This document shows, in pieces, positions 1 to 9,698 of a DNA stretch of 64,000 bases. The stretch is from positions 25,646 to 89,645 of the forward strand of contig JAGHTU010000034.1 in NCBI GenBank assembly GCA_018065185.1, written 5' to 3'. Made by a program: the position numbers and the translations under genes. Under the pieces are notes generated by a model. It had not been told where the DNA came from and made no database searches. It worked only from the letters and a program-made list of their open reading frames with translations. Position 1 is the first letter of the stretch; every line of letters starts with the position of its first letter. Source of the stretch: Candidatus Equicola faecalis. GTDB lineage: Bacteria > Bacteroidota > Bacteroidia > Bacteroidales > Bacteroidaceae.

Positions 1-533
1 TTTATGTCATTCACCTTTTTGGTCACTGCCATCGAAGCGGGATTCTCGGGCGAGATGCTCTTGAACATCCTCAGCCCCAGCTCCTTTGCCACACGGTTCA
101 TTGCGACTCCCATCTCACCGGCAATACCCATCCCACGATGGTCAATGCCCACCATATACCCCTTGAATGCCTTGCCGTTCACGAACGAGCGCATAAAGAA
201 GTAGCCCACAATCTCATCCCCGTCCATAGCCAGAAACGTGAGGAACGACTTGTTGAGCACCACCTTCCTGACGCCCTTCTCATCGAAATCGTGAGGCTGG
301 AAGAACCTGAAAGCCTCCTTAGGCTGTGCATCGAAGAAAGACTTCATCCGAGCAATATCCTCCTTGGAAGCCAGCCTGAGCGAATACCTGCCCGAGCACT
401 CCTCCAGCAGCTCAGGCAATCCCTTTATCGCCCTATGGTGCATCAAGGCAAATGCCTCCGCATTGCCCCATTCAATGGCATCCCACAGGAACCCGAACTT
501 GTCTTTGACTATATGTGCGATTTCGTAAAGCAT
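1..533 (-). CDS. GNAT-like N-acetyltransferase, 3' end cut by window edge
   Basis: The ORF track misses this gene because it runs off the left edge. Reading the minus strand from the ATG at 531-533 gives at least 177 residues without a stop. The C-terminal half resembles a GNAT acyltransferase: a strand with FLAMDGDEIVGYFFMRS is followed by VGIDHRGMGIAGEM, which fits the acetyl-CoA pyrophosphate-binding loop, and then SPENPASM. About 75 residues precede the GNAT fold and I do not recognise them. It is the most downstream gene seen in the minus-strand glycan locus, 14 bp after the previous stop, so it is probably co-transcribed and may acylate a sugar. The plus-strand ORFs here are its shadows. 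Confidence 0.7.
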   Translation of the reverse strand, partial: MLYEIAHIVKDKFGFLWDAIEWGNAEAFALMHHRAIKGLPELLEECSGRYSLRLASKEDIARMKSFFDAQPKEAFRFFQPHDFDEKGVRKVVLNKSFLTFLAMDGDEIVGYFFMRSFVNGKAFKGYMVGIDHRGMGIAGEMGVAMNRVAKELGLRMFKSISPENPASMAVTKKVNDI

Positions 534-547
534 AACTGATTATCTTT

Positions 548-1657
548 CTATACTCTATCTTTATTAATCCTATTCAAAGCCAGTGTCCAGAATGAATCCA
601 GGAGGCTTTCGTTATAGACCATCTTGTATTTCCATCTGTTGCGCCACCAGCGGCGGGTCATGAAGATGCCGTATCTCACTATGTGTCTCTTGCGGTCGGG
701 CACATCGCCTTCTTCTTGCGGGAGGAAGATGTCATCCAACACCCGTTCGGCAAGTGGCTTATTGATAGTCACGCCTTCGAATGCCGACAAGTCCATACCA
801 AGATGCTCCACACATATAGTCCCTATGACATCATAGAACGGCATCATCTTCTCTTCACGGAAAACCTTCAGCACATACTGCCAATCTATCTTTGAATGAT
901 TGCTACTTATGAAAAGTCCAAAATCAAGTATCTGTCTCAAACAAATCTCGTGAGCGGCAAAATGTTCTCCAGCGTGCCGCAGCAAGAACAAGGCATTGAA
1001 TGTGGCACTGGGGAGCAATACGGTTTGCCCTCCCACCGGAAGCTCTTCCTTGGGATAATCCTCGGAATCGTTCAGCTGCTGAAGAATCCTCTCGAACTTG
1101 CGATTGCTCCTATGCTTTATGTCGTCCAGGAATTTCAGGTGATTCTCAACGATGATGCCCTCCATCTGGAATGACGAGTGCTTGTGATATTCCGCCACCA
1201 CGTCTATTCCTGCAGCACGAAACGCCTCATCACCTGCCGATCCTTGGAATAAGTCTATATCTCCCAAAGGGCGATGTTCCGGAATCGGATAGACCTGCGA
1301 GAGCGCATATCCTTTGAGCAGGATGGGCCTCTGGTTGTGCTCAGACAGTATTCCGGCAAGGGATTCTATAACCGCCTTATACCTCTGGTAATCATCCTCC
1401 GCTTGCATCACCTCCCCGAACCACTCGTACTTCGAGTCTTCAAGCTCCTCAGAATCAATTTCGAGCTCAAGGCCCGGGTTTGCCTCATAGAGTTTCTGCA
1501 GGCCGTCAACCGCAATGGCGGCAACGCCTTGGTCAAAGGAGAGGTCGACCACCTGCTGCCAGCAAATCTTTGAAATAGCAGGCAAATCTCGCTTTGCCCC
1601 AACCGTTCCAAGTGACGAGCGAAGCAAAAAGAAAAGTATATCCTGGGCTTCCGTCAT
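548..1657 (-). CDS. NTP_transf_5-type nucleotidyltransferase family protein
   Basis: This 369-residue protein belongs to the uncharacterised nucleotidyltransferase family (PF14907 type) often found in polysaccharide loci. The signature is near residues 110-135: ILLKGYALSQVYPIPEHRPLGDIDLF, with the GDIDL acidic pair typical of a polymerase-beta-like metal site. The rest is helical with no signal peptide, so it should be cytoplasmic. It starts 1 bp after the stop of the upstream glycosyltransferase, which implies translational coupling. The substrate is unknown; family members are only inferred to transfer a nucleotidyl group. Full length with no visible damage. Confidence 0.75.
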   Translation of the reverse strand: MTEAQDILFFLLRSSLGTVGAKRDLPAISKICWQQVVDLSFDQGVAAIAVDGLQKLYEANPGLELEIDSEELEDSKYEWFGEVMQAEDDYQRYKAVIESLAGILSEHNQRPILLKGYALSQVYPIPEHRPLGDIDLFQGSAGDEAFRAAGIDVVAEYHKHSSFQMEGIIVENHLKFLDDIKHRSNRKFERILQQLNDSEDYPKEELPVGGQTVLLPSATFNALFLLRHAGEHFAAHEICLRQILDFGLFISSNHSKIDWQYVLKVFREEKMMPFYDVIGTICVEHLGMDLSAFEGVTINKPLAERVLDDIFLPQEEGDVPDRKRHIVRYGIFMTRRWWRNRWKYKMVYNESLLDSFWTLALNRINKDRV

Positions 1658-1658
1658 A

Positions 1659-2810
1659 CTATTTCAGAATCTTCCTATAAAGTTCCGCCACCTGCGGCCA
1701 CATCACAGAGAAGTCATACCATTCAAGAACCTTTCTGCGGCCAGCAGTTCCAAGACTGCTTCTCAACTTGTTGTCCAACATAAGTTCCATCCCTGCACAA
1801 ATGCTTTCCGGAGTCAATTCAATATACTCCCCTGTCTCATGCTCAACAATAGAATCAACACATCCGTGAGAGCGACTAACCAAAATCGGGACTTCCATAG
1901 CCGATGCTTCTATTACGCACATTCCAAAACCTTCCCGATGAGACGGAAAGACAAAGCAGTCCATCAATATGTAATAGTACGGTATCATTTCTCTGCTCAC
2001 TCTTCCGGTCAACACGATATCCACTGACTCCTGCATCTTCTTTTTGGTCTCCTCCGGCAAGATATCCCTTTCGTCAAAAGGTCCTACCAGCAGCAGTCGG
2101 GCCGTCAAGCCAGGGTTCCGTTTTTTGAACATTTCGAACCCATCGATCAATTCCGGAGTGCCCTTGTCTTTGCAGAACCTGCCACAGAATCCGAATACAA
2201 TGTCCGCATCATTCAACCCAAGGCGTGTCCGCTCCTGGTCGAGACGTTCCGCACTTAGCCGCTCCAGATTGAATATATTCTGAGCATCTATGCCGCCACA
2301 AGTTCCCTTGCCAATAACATATTGTTTCTCTGCCCCATTTATACCATCTTTCACACACTTGGCTCCCAATGATGGTGACACGTTGACAATGCCTGTCGCC
2401 AAAGTACTGACAAACTTTTCCTCCGCAATGAAGATTGACTTCTTAAGTCCTTCCATTGTGGAATAGATAATACCATGTCTATAGTAGATTCGATTCTTTA
2501 CTCCTGCCATCTTGGCTGCAATCATTGCAACCAACGCCCCAACCGGTGTATGTCCGAATACAGCGTCCGGCTTCTCCGCCTTGATTATTTTCCTGATGGA
2601 AGAAATGGATTTCAATACCGCCAGCGGAGAGATACTTCTGGGAATATCCACCGGAAAATACTTGATTCCATTCCTCTCGGCAAATTCTTCAACACCATCT
2701 TCCGGCTTGGCGGCCAAGAGTATTTCATAGCCTTGTTCCGAAAGATAGCGGAATTGACCGTCAAAAAAATATGATGTACGGGCGAGCGTAAAAACGTGTA
2801 GGGCTTTCAT
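1659..2810 (-). CDS. GT4-family glycosyltransferase
   Basis: The protein is a GT-B fold glycosyltransferase of about 383 residues. The N-terminal domain begins MKALHVFTLARTSYFFDGQF, and the C-terminal domain shows FGFCGRFCKDKGTPELIDGF and the nucleotide-sugar site SHREGFGMCVIEASAMEVPILVS (an E-x7-E type motif). The ORF track starts 10 codons earlier at 2840, but that would overlap the preceding gene. The ATG at 2810 lies 1 bp after that gene's stop and matches the family N-terminus, so I prefer it. It probably adds one sugar to the lipid-linked repeat unit on the cytoplasmic face; the donor and linkage cannot be read from sequence. Confidence 0.85.
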   Translation of the reverse strand: MKALHVFTLARTSYFFDGQFRYLSEQGYEILLAAKPEDGVEEFAERNGIKYFPVDIPRSISPLAVLKSISSIRKIIKAEKPDAVFGHTPVGALVAMIAAKMAGVKNRIYYRHGIIYSTMEGLKKSIFIAEEKFVSTLATGIVNVSPSLGAKCVKDGINGAEKQYVIGKGTCGGIDAQNIFNLERLSAERLDQERTRLGLNDADIVFGFCGRFCKDKGTPELIDGFEMFKKRNPGLTARLLLVGPFDERDILPEETKKKMQESVDIVLTGRVSREMIPYYYILMDCFVFPSHREGFGMCVIEASAMEVPILVSRSHGCVDSIVEHETGEYIELTPESICAGMELMLDNKLRSSLGTAGRRKVLEWYDFSVMWPQVAELYRKILK

Positions 2811-2811
2811 T

Positions 2812-3858
2812 TCAAATAGTATGTTCTTGATTATTTGCAATGAACTTCTTGTTCAACTTAGCAACAATCTTTTCATTCAATGGGGAACAAATATAGATTC
2901 TGAGTTTATCAACAAAAATGCAACACATATAAAATACCACAACTGTCGCGACCAATAGCAAGCCGGCAGGTATCGGAGCAAAAGTGTCGTAAATATAATG
3001 ACATGCTCCGAACAAAACTTTTCCGCCAACTGTCTGGGAATGTATTAGATAAACCGAAAGTACTGATGCGCTTATCCAGTTTATCCACTTGTTTTGAATC
3101 TTCCAAGTCATTACCCAGTGGAAAAAAGTGACTGAAGCCAGTAACACCATCGGTGAATTGTATCTGAAAGAAAACAGAATAGCCATTGGAGTAAACCCAA
3201 CTTTTATGGCATGCATCATTGTGCATAAAACACAGATTGCCAACCATTTATACCCCCCCCCAGTTTGTAGAGCTTTAATTGGCTTTTCTGATATGAAGCA
3301 GCCAATGTAATAGAGGACTATAAAATGAATAACATGATATCCGCTCACGCTGACCTCGGCACTTTGATGCATATATCCAAGATAAACGTCAAGAATGAGC
3401 ATCATCATCAACATGGGTGTCTTCTTGGAGTCTGGCAGATTATCATATCCTGCATTAAGCAATGGCGCGATAAGGTATAATCCAAAATAGGCAACGATAA
3501 ACCACATTCCACTCTCACTTAATGCAAAGACGCTTCTCTTCAACGCATCCATCCAAGTTACCTCGTGTAACACAAGACCTATTGCAGAGAACGTTATTGC
3601 ATAGAATGCACATTGCGTAAAGAGATTAACAAAGCCTTTCCAACTCTGCTCGATACGGAAATATCCACTTATCAGGACGAAGCAGTTAACCGCAATTATT
3701 GACATGCTCATAAGAAAAACCTGAAAGTGATGAGCAGGATAATTCACGGCTATATTCAAATCCGCATACAAAGATTGTAGGACATGATTGCATAATACCC
3801 CAAGCATACAAAGTATACGAAGGAGTTCAAAATTGGATTGTCTTTCTTTTGATGCCAT
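2812..3858 (-). CDS. Acyltransferase 3-family membrane O-acyltransferase with poly-G tract
   Basis: This 348-residue integral membrane protein starts SNFELLRILCMLGVLCNHVL, the usual opening of acyltransferase-3 proteins with the conserved RILxxxGVxxxH pattern. About ten hydrophobic segments follow, and the family acylates cell-surface sugars. At 3253-3261 the coding strand has nine consecutive G, read as three glycines in LQTGGGYKW, so the frame is currently open. A change of one base would truncate the protein a little past its middle. Its stop is 1 bp before the next start and it overlaps its upstream neighbour by one base, so it sits inside an operon. The poly-G tract suggests phase-variable O-acetylation. 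Confidence 0.85.
   Translation of the reverse strand: MASKERQSNFELLRILCMLGVLCNHVLQSLYADLNIAVNYPAHHFQVFLMSMSIIAVNCFVLISGYFRIEQSWKGFVNLFTQCAFYAITFSAIGLVLHEVTWMDALKRSVFALSESGMWFIVAYFGLYLIAPLLNAGYDNLPDSKKTPMLMMMLILDVYLGYMHQSAEVSVSGYHVIHFIVLYYIGCFISEKPIKALQTGGGYKWLAICVLCTMMHAIKVGFTPMAILFSFRYNSPMVLLASVTFFHWVMTWKIQNKWINWISASVLSVYLIHSQTVGGKVLFGACHYIYDTFAPIPAGLLLVATVVVFYMCCIFVDKLRIYICSPLNEKIVAKLNKKFIANNQEHTI
3253..3261 (-). repeat. Poly-G(9) homopolymer in acyltransferase gene
   Basis: The plus strand reads nine C in a row, so the coding strand has G9. The host gene is in frame at this length. Two other runs of 9-10 G occur within about 16 kb, each in a predicted acyltransferase-type gene, which makes a chance composition effect unlikely in this AT-leaning locus. 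Confidence 0.9.
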
Positions 3859-4796
3859 TATCTTAGTTTTGAAGCTAATTTACTTGTTACTATCGGAAAG
3901 AGATGAAATAAGCAAAAAAGTATTTTAAAAGAAGTTGGAATATACATAGATGAGGATATCACAGCAAAACTCTCATCAAAGCGAGCTTTTACAAATTTTC
4001 TTTCTTCATCTGAAAGATTTGGATTGTTATATATCAACACCATTGACTTGCAAAACTGCATGCGAGAGCAATGTTCCAGGTCTTTTTCCTTAGTTCTGAT
4101 AAAAAATTTGATGCGCTCTTCATAAGCTTCAAGAAAATCCCAATTAGGTTTCTTTGCATGCATTGACATAGTACTTTGCTGGTTATCCACATAGTAATAA
4201 AGTGGCACATTTGTTACTCCGATTGTATTAGCAGCATAATACCACTTCCATGTTGTGAAATCATCCTCGAAAAACTTATCCTCTGTCATAAGTCGTCCGT
4301 CAAAGATGTGTCGTTTATATAGTTTTCCCCAAACCACAATCTTTGCCACCTGATTCAAGAAAATGCTATGATTGTCATACATCGTAATCTTCTCCACCAA
4401 CTTAACTTCGGGAAATTTTGCAGCAACACCTCTAAGGAAACCACATTGAGCAATATCAACCTGCTTAGTCATAATGACACTGAGCATCACCTTCAGAAAA
4501 TCCTTGTGCAGATAATCATCTCCATCCAAAAATGTGATGTATTCACCTCGTGCAATACGCAGAGCTGCGTTACGAGCCTTTGCCACACGCCCGTTTTCTT
4601 TGTGTATGACTACGATTCGGCCGTTATGACGAGCATACTCGTCACAAATATAGGGGCACCTGTCCGGACTACCATCATCCACAAGTATGAGTTCCCAATT
4701 GGAGTATGTCTGATTAATTACGCTCTCTATGCAATTGGATAGGTATTTCTCAACCTTATAGACGGGTACTATTACGGAAACTAAAGGTTCTGTCAT
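3858..4796 (-). CDS. GT2-family glycosyltransferase
   Basis: The 312-residue protein has the classic GT-A opening VSVIVPVYKVEKYLSNCIESV, then LILVDDGSPD (nucleotide binding) and EYITFLDGDDYL (DxD-type metal site). These place it in GT2 as a cytoplasmic or membrane-associated inverting sugar transferase. The C-terminal third is helical and basic, common for capsule GT2 enzymes. It overlaps the genes on both sides by 1-4 bases, showing tight operon packing. Donor sugar unknown. Confidence 0.88.
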   Translation of the reverse strand: MTEPLVSVIVPVYKVEKYLSNCIESVINQTYSNWELILVDDGSPDRCPYICDEYARHNGRIVVIHKENGRVAKARNAALRIARGEYITFLDGDDYLHKDFLKVMLSVIMTKQVDIAQCGFLRGVAAKFPEVKLVEKITMYDNHSIFLNQVAKIVVWGKLYKRHIFDGRLMTEDKFFEDDFTTWKWYYAANTIGVTNVPLYYYVDNQQSTMSMHAKKPNWDFLEAYEERIKFFIRTKEKDLEHCSRMQFCKSMVLIYNNPNLSDEERKFVKARFDESFAVISSSMYIPTSFKILFCLFHLFPIVTSKLASKLR

Positions 4797-6091
4797 TTGA
4801 TTATATATTTTTCAAATGTAGTTTTTAACTGATTTTGTATTCTATCTCGTGAATGGTTCTTTTTTCCACATTCGTATGCCTTCTTAGCATACTCTCGTAG
4901 AACGTCAGGATCATCAACTATTCTTTGCAGTTGTCGCAGAATCTTGTCATACGAATCAATACAGATTGCAGCATCGAACTCTTTCAAATACTGATAACCG
5001 GTATGCTGATTCCAGCATATAGCCATTATTGCACAAGAGGATGCCATAAGATCAATAATCTTAGTAGAGAAGGAAACACGTGTTGCATACTTGTATTTTT
5101 TGTCAAACGACTCAACATGAAGGGCAATATCCGCTTCTTTGTAAATGCGAGCCAACTCCGAACCTAGGACAGAACCCTTTACATAAATATGATTCTCTTC
5201 ACAAAGCGACTTCCCCTGTTCCTTTGTGAGCTGTTCTGGCGTATAGATATCAAGTATCATCTTGACGCTATTCTTGTTTATCTCATGCAAAGCCTCACCT
5301 ATAGCAGCCAACGACTTCCAGCGATTGCAATATAATTTTCCGGCATACACCAAACGAATAGGTCTGCCCACCGGTTTCGATTCAAAGTTTTCAGGGAAAA
5401 CGCCACACTTATAAAGCGTGCCAGTTTTTATTCCGTATTCAGCGGTATATTCCTTTGCCTGATCCTTTGAGAACATCAAATACTCCTTGTAGATAGGCAT
5501 CGTCTTCTTCAATGCCCTGTGGCAATACCAACGCCTCAACCAGTAAAGAGGAGAATAGTTTACTTCTGTGTATGAAGCTTCATCATCCGCTGTGAATGCA
5601 ATGAATGGGGCATTTGTCATCGTGTGTACCAGCCGCTCAAGTCTCAGAAGTTTAGGAGTTGCAAGTCTGGGGCAATAGACGACATCCGGGCTGAAATCAT
5701 CTATGAATTTCTTCAATGCCACCTTATCATATCTGCCAAATCCCCAAATTGCATCACGCAACATTACAACCGGGGTGTGAATCAGCAAAGAGAGTTTTTT
5801 CATCTTCCCATATATCCCTTGCCTCTGCAGATTCACTTTGGATGCTTCTTGATTTATTCCATCAGAAGGAATAGAAACAGTACTTCCTGCCTTATGCTTT
5901 GAATATATGCTTTTAAGCATTTGGCTATCCGTAATTCGAAAATATCTGGAACAGATTCCATTATTTGGCAACCCCGGACTACAATAGATTTGAGCGAAAT
6001 CAGCATCAAAACCTTGAAACCAATTCGTCAGGACGTTATTGCCGTAAACATAATCGTTCCATTCTTCGTCTGTGATGAGGAGAATTTTCAT
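4793..6091 (-). CDS. Glycosyltransferase, GT4-like
   Basis: The protein is about 432 residues from the ATG at 6091; the track's longer start at 6124 would overlap the previous stop and adds 11 residues that do not look like a GT-B start. MKILLITDEEWNDYVYGNNVL opens the N-domain, and the C-domain includes RLVYAGKLYCNRWKSLAAI and a later segment with ASSCAIMAICW. The pattern fits a GT-B retaining glycosyltransferase, though the E-x7-E motif is weak. Its 3' end overlaps the GT2 gene by 4 bases. Role inferred as a repeat-unit assembly enzyme. Confidence 0.72.
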   Translation of the reverse strand: MKILLITDEEWNDYVYGNNVLTNWFQGFDADFAQIYCSPGLPNNGICSRYFRITDSQMLKSIYSKHKAGSTVSIPSDGINQEASKVNLQRQGIYGKMKKLSLLIHTPVVMLRDAIWGFGRYDKVALKKFIDDFSPDVVYCPRLATPKLLRLERLVHTMTNAPFIAFTADDEASYTEVNYSPLYWLRRWYCHRALKKTMPIYKEYLMFSKDQAKEYTAEYGIKTGTLYKCGVFPENFESKPVGRPIRLVYAGKLYCNRWKSLAAIGEALHEINKNSVKMILDIYTPEQLTKEQGKSLCEENHIYVKGSVLGSELARIYKEADIALHVESFDKKYKYATRVSFSTKIIDLMASSCAIMAICWNQHTGYQYLKEFDAAICIDSYDKILRQLQRIVDDPDVLREYAKKAYECGKKNHSRDRIQNQLKTTFEKYIIK

Positions 6092-6123
6092 AAAAGAAGA
6101 ATTATTCTGTAGCCGCAATAACA

Positions 6124-7113
6124 TTAGTGGCGTCTCAATGGTTTAATGCATTTATTATAAAAAGTACTAAAATACCTTAGAAGAAGTGCCTTTAGAAATA
6201 CTTTTATCCATAGTTTATTATGTAATACTCTTTCCTTATAGAAAACTTTATCATTCATTACTGAGTATTCAATTTTGGGCATATACTTAATTGAATTTAT
6301 GTCAATGTCATGCATGTTCAATTCGGAGTATAGAACCGAAGAGGAATCCTTGACACTACGTCTATCTGTATTTGCCCCGTAATCTAACCCAATATTTTTA
6401 ACCATATTCTCATTGGGATAAATAGTCAACATATCATTTCTGTGAACCAAAAAATTCATTTGGGTATCGTATGTATTCTGCCTATGTCCTGTCTTTACGC
6501 TATTAACATAACCTTTGAATATGATTTCTGAAAGTAGTTTTTGTTTTTTCGAAAAGAAAGAATTCTTATAAATTGCTTCCTTTCTTGCATTTGCATAACC
6601 AATCATATCATAATCATATAATCGATATACGCGCTTCCACGTTCCCATAAAATATGTTGCAGATGGAAATCTTGAAACAAAGTAAGAGTATTCTCCGAAC
6701 TTCGGCCCATAATTTACAGCTCCCACATACGCTATCCGTTCTTCATCTTTATATTTTTCAAGCATAGCTTCGACGAAATAAAAAGCAGAAATTGATGCCA
6801 ATCCATCATCTTCGACAAAGATCATTCTATCCTCAAACTGGAAAAACCAATCCCAAGCTGTTTTTCCAGATAGCGTACAACCTAGATTTTTTTCCTGAAT
6901 GAGATAGTGTGTTTCACAAGGCCAATCTACATTCTTGACGATTTTTTTTACCTTATTACAATTCTCCACATCGTCAGGCCTGCTTTCACGAGGCGCGTCT
7001 ATAGCCACATAAAGCTTTGTTGGAGCAGCTTTCCGAATGGCAGCGAATGTTTGTTCCGTTTTTTCGGGTCTATTAAAGACTAGAAATAACACAGGTGTTT
7101 GTATTTGTTTCAT
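6124..7113 (-). CDS. GT-A fold glycosyltransferase
   Basis: The 329-residue protein opens TPVLFLVFNRPEKTEQTFAAI, a start shared by GT-A sugar transferases of Bacteroidales capsule loci (sometimes labelled hemolytic-protein-like). DRMIFVEDDGLASISAFYF provides the acidic metal-binding residues. The C-terminus is basic and helical. About 170 bp of AT-rich sequence separates it from the upstream polymerase-like gene, where an internal promoter is possible though none is clear. Donor and acceptor unknown. Confidence 0.75.
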   Translation of the reverse strand: MKQIQTPVLFLVFNRPEKTEQTFAAIRKAAPTKLYVAIDAPRESRPDDVENCNKVKKIVKNVDWPCETHYLIQEKNLGCTLSGKTAWDWFFQFEDRMIFVEDDGLASISAFYFVEAMLEKYKDEERIAYVGAVNYGPKFGEYSYFVSRFPSATYFMGTWKRVYRLYDYDMIGYANARKEAIYKNSFFSKKQKLLSEIIFKGYVNSVKTGHRQNTYDTQMNFLVHRNDMLTIYPNENMVKNIGLDYGANTDRRSVKDSSSVLYSELNMHDIDINSIKYMPKIEYSVMNDKVFYKERVLHNKLWIKVFLKALLLRYFSTFYNKCIKPLRRH

Positions 7114-7281
7114 TGTGCATACTTATAATGTCTGGATAAATATCCAAGACGATTTAACAAAATAAACTTTTATTAGTTATGAGACATTCTTTTGATTGAA
7201 AGTAGAATTACATCAACCTTCCGGGGAAAAGTGTCATAATACAACTTTCATTATGGCAAAATACTAACAAACGACACATAT

Positions 7282-8547
7282 TCATTGCTTTTGTTTTATA
7301 TAACTGTTACATGATAATATTATACATGGCGAAATTACACCCCAAAAGAACCATCCTTCTTGTCCGAAAGCAGATTTTTGGTATAATAGCAAGAGTGTTA
7401 ATAGAAATGTAATGATATAATAGAATCTTGTCTTTTCATCTAATACCCATTTTTTCCATATATCAAAAACTGAAAATATAATCATTATAAAAGGTAACCC
7501 GCCAAATAATCCCATTCCACCAAGTCGATCCATAATTGAAGAATGCCCACCAACTTTTACATCCGCATCATACAAAGCCTGACTGGCATCGGAATAATAT
7601 TGTCCTTTTTCGGAAGAAACTCCAAATATTGGATTTTGAAAAAAAGAGTTTATGGACTTCGTATGCAAGCCTTGCCTTCCTGAAATGCTACCACCAGACG
7701 CATCACCTTTGTAAAAAAGATTCTCAAAATCATAAACTTTTGTTTCAACAGCAGTTCCTTGAAAAAAATTCTCAGAGAAATGAAATATCCCTCCCATTAT
7801 ACTGGTAGAACTTACAATAATCAGTAGTAATCCAATACAAATGAATCTAGCCCATCTTTTTTGAGGATTTTGGTGATAAGACGCCATCGCAATAAAAGAT
7901 AGAAACAGCATAATGATGCAAGTAGTTATATAGCATCTAATGATAATATAACTAAACAATAGTATTACACACCACCATAATACTTTCTTCCATCTGGTAA
8001 AAAGATGTTTAGTAAAAAGCATAGCAGGCATAAGGAGAACATAAGTGTGCATAAGTGTATAACTGGGCAAGCCTATGCGTCCATGGTAAATGCTACTGTC
8101 AAAAAAATTATCCCTCAAAAGATCTGTGGAAACATATAAAGTCGGAAGAACATACACGAAAGAGACTATTAATGAAATAATCGCTGTAAGTGCAATAGTT
8201 TTCAGATATTTAACATCCCCAAGGTACTGTAATATAGAAATAATATATAAAGAAGGTAAAATAAAGGCACTTTCAATAACCAATTGTTTAGGATCGGATA
8301 CCGTTCCTATTCCAAGTGCTAGTTTCTTCCCAATTAATACATAAAAACCTAATACAACGAAGTAAATAAAAAACCAACGAATTGCCTTTGTCGCAAATAA
8401 TTGGTTCGGATACATCGCAATACAAAATAGTGCAGTAATTATACTAACAACGTGAATAGGTATATGTGTTAAATCGGCAACTAAAGGCGATGTAAGATAT
8501 ACAGCGTAAAAACACGCCAATATCAAGAACAGTTTATCTTTTTTCAT
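7282..8547 (-). CDS. Wzy-like O-antigen/capsule polymerase
   Basis: This 421-residue protein is almost entirely hydrophobic, with about ten to twelve membrane helices and a large periplasmic loop around residues 230-330 containing the ISGRQGLHTKSINSFF and GGHSSIMDRLGGMGLFG segments. That layout, with an Arg- and His-containing loop, is typical of O-antigen ligase/polymerase-like proteins. Primary sequence is poorly conserved in this class, so the call rests on topology and context. It would polymerise undecaprenyl-linked repeat units in the periplasm. It lies 6 bp after the amidotransferase gene. Confidence 0.72.
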   Translation of the reverse strand: MKKDKLFLILACFYAVYLTSPLVADLTHIPIHVVSIITALFCIAMYPNQLFATKAIRWFFIYFVVLGFYVLIGKKLALGIGTVSDPKQLVIESAFILPSLYIISILQYLGDVKYLKTIALTAIISLIVSFVYVLPTLYVSTDLLRDNFFDSSIYHGRIGLPSYTLMHTYVLLMPAMLFTKHLFTRWKKVLWWCVILLFSYIIIRCYITTCIIMLFLSFIAMASYHQNPQKRWARFICIGLLLIIVSSTSIMGGIFHFSENFFQGTAVETKVYDFENLFYKGDASGGSISGRQGLHTKSINSFFQNPIFGVSSEKGQYYSDASQALYDADVKVGGHSSIMDRLGGMGLFGGLPFIMIIFSVFDIWKKWVLDEKTRFYYIITFLLTLLLLYQKSAFGQEGWFFWGVISPCIILSCNSYIKQKQ

Positions 8548-8553
8548 TAGCCA

Positions 8554-9684
8554 TTATTTGCTTTGAACCAATGGTGATGGCTCAAACAAATTTTTTATCT
8601 TAATAATCCAGTCAACCACTGATTTAATGTTTTTATAATCGTCATAGCCCTTCAATGGCATATCAAAATATGATTGCAACTCCTCTTCTGAAATTTCTAA
8701 TTTTGCTGCAATTTGAGAAAAAATTTCTTTGCCCTCTTCTTCTGACAATGAAGGATGCGATAATTCTTCTAAGGCCTGTTCTCTTGTCATCTGTCCGGTA
8801 ACAACTAAGCTTGATAACTGAGCAATCCGGATATCTGCACCAAAACGTTTTGGACACCAGTATCCCTCAATAAATTTAGTCATCAAAGACTCAAAATGCT
8901 TTTGCCTATATGGCTCCCATCCATATTCATTAACAAGAAGTTTAGTTGCAATATCTTTTGAATAAGGTATGTAATCAAGTGGTTTGAAACATTTAGGCCC
9001 AATATGGAACAACTTACTAAATAACTTTCTGGTATAAGACGGAAGAAAAGGATATCCTTTCATGTCAACGGTTCCAAACTTCTTTAAAATATCTTTCATG
9101 AAAACGACATCATTACCACCATAACACCAAGCCTTCGGGTTTGTAACGACCTCTGTTGCAATATTTCCACCGTTTAATAGATATTTAATTCTATATTTTT
9201 TTGCATATACTCCTACATATGTTGAGAATGCTACGTCTTGTGGTGTGTCAAGGGCAGCGACACCAGCTTTAAACAGAGCTAACTGAAAATTTCGTTCTTG
9301 CTCCCAATTTATTTTTTGAACAAGTAAATTGACCCCCAATTTATCAACCAACTTCTTGATATTATCTTGCGCAACTGGTAAATCCCAACCAGAATCCACA
9401 TGAAGAACTAGAGGTCTTAATCCCCATTCCCTTACTGCCATATGAAGCATATAAGAACTATCAAAACCTCCGCTGAGTCCAATAATACAGTCATACTCTT
9501 TTCCCTTTCCAGCTCTTTTTATTTTTTGAATCATAGCGTTGAGCTCATTTTCACGCCCCTTACCATAGTTCCACATTGGAACTATCCTTGATTCAAACTC
9601 ATTGCATCTTGTACAAATACCTTTTTCATCAAACTTCAGATCTGGATCTGATGTGTCCATGACACAGTGATTACATCTTTTCAT
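8554..9684 (-). CDS. N-acetyl sugar amidotransferase (WbpG/PseA-like)
   Basis: The 376-residue protein starts with a zinc-ribbon-like Cys cluster, MKRCNHCVMDTSDPDLKFDEKGICTRC, followed by an ATP-pyrophosphatase PP-loop, CIIGLSGGFDSSYMLHMA. These together define the WbpG/WbuX family, which converts an acetamido group on a sugar to an acetamidino group. Known members act with HisH-like glutaminase and HisF-like cyclase partners that supply ammonia. I see neither partner in the window, so they may be elsewhere or ammonia may come another way. It is preceded by a GT4 gene with 14 bp spacing. Confidence 0.85.
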   Translation of the reverse strand: MKRCNHCVMDTSDPDLKFDEKGICTRCNEFESRIVPMWNYGKGRENELNAMIQKIKRAGKGKEYDCIIGLSGGFDSSYMLHMAVREWGLRPLVLHVDSGWDLPVAQDNIKKLVDKLGVNLLVQKINWEQERNFQLALFKAGVAALDTPQDVAFSTYVGVYAKKYRIKYLLNGGNIATEVVTNPKAWCYGGNDVVFMKDILKKFGTVDMKGYPFLPSYTRKLFSKLFHIGPKCFKPLDYIPYSKDIATKLLVNEYGWEPYRQKHFESLMTKFIEGYWCPKRFGADIRIAQLSSLVVTGQMTREQALEELSHPSLSEEEGKEIFSQIAAKLEISEEELQSYFDMPLKGYDDYKNIKSVVDWIIKIKNLFEPSPLVQSK

Positions 9685-9698
9685 AATATATGTATTAA

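Noticed and set aside
4-539. Plus-strand ORFs at the left edge as genes
   Set aside because: They are antisense to a continuous GNAT-like minus-strand frame and show no family features.
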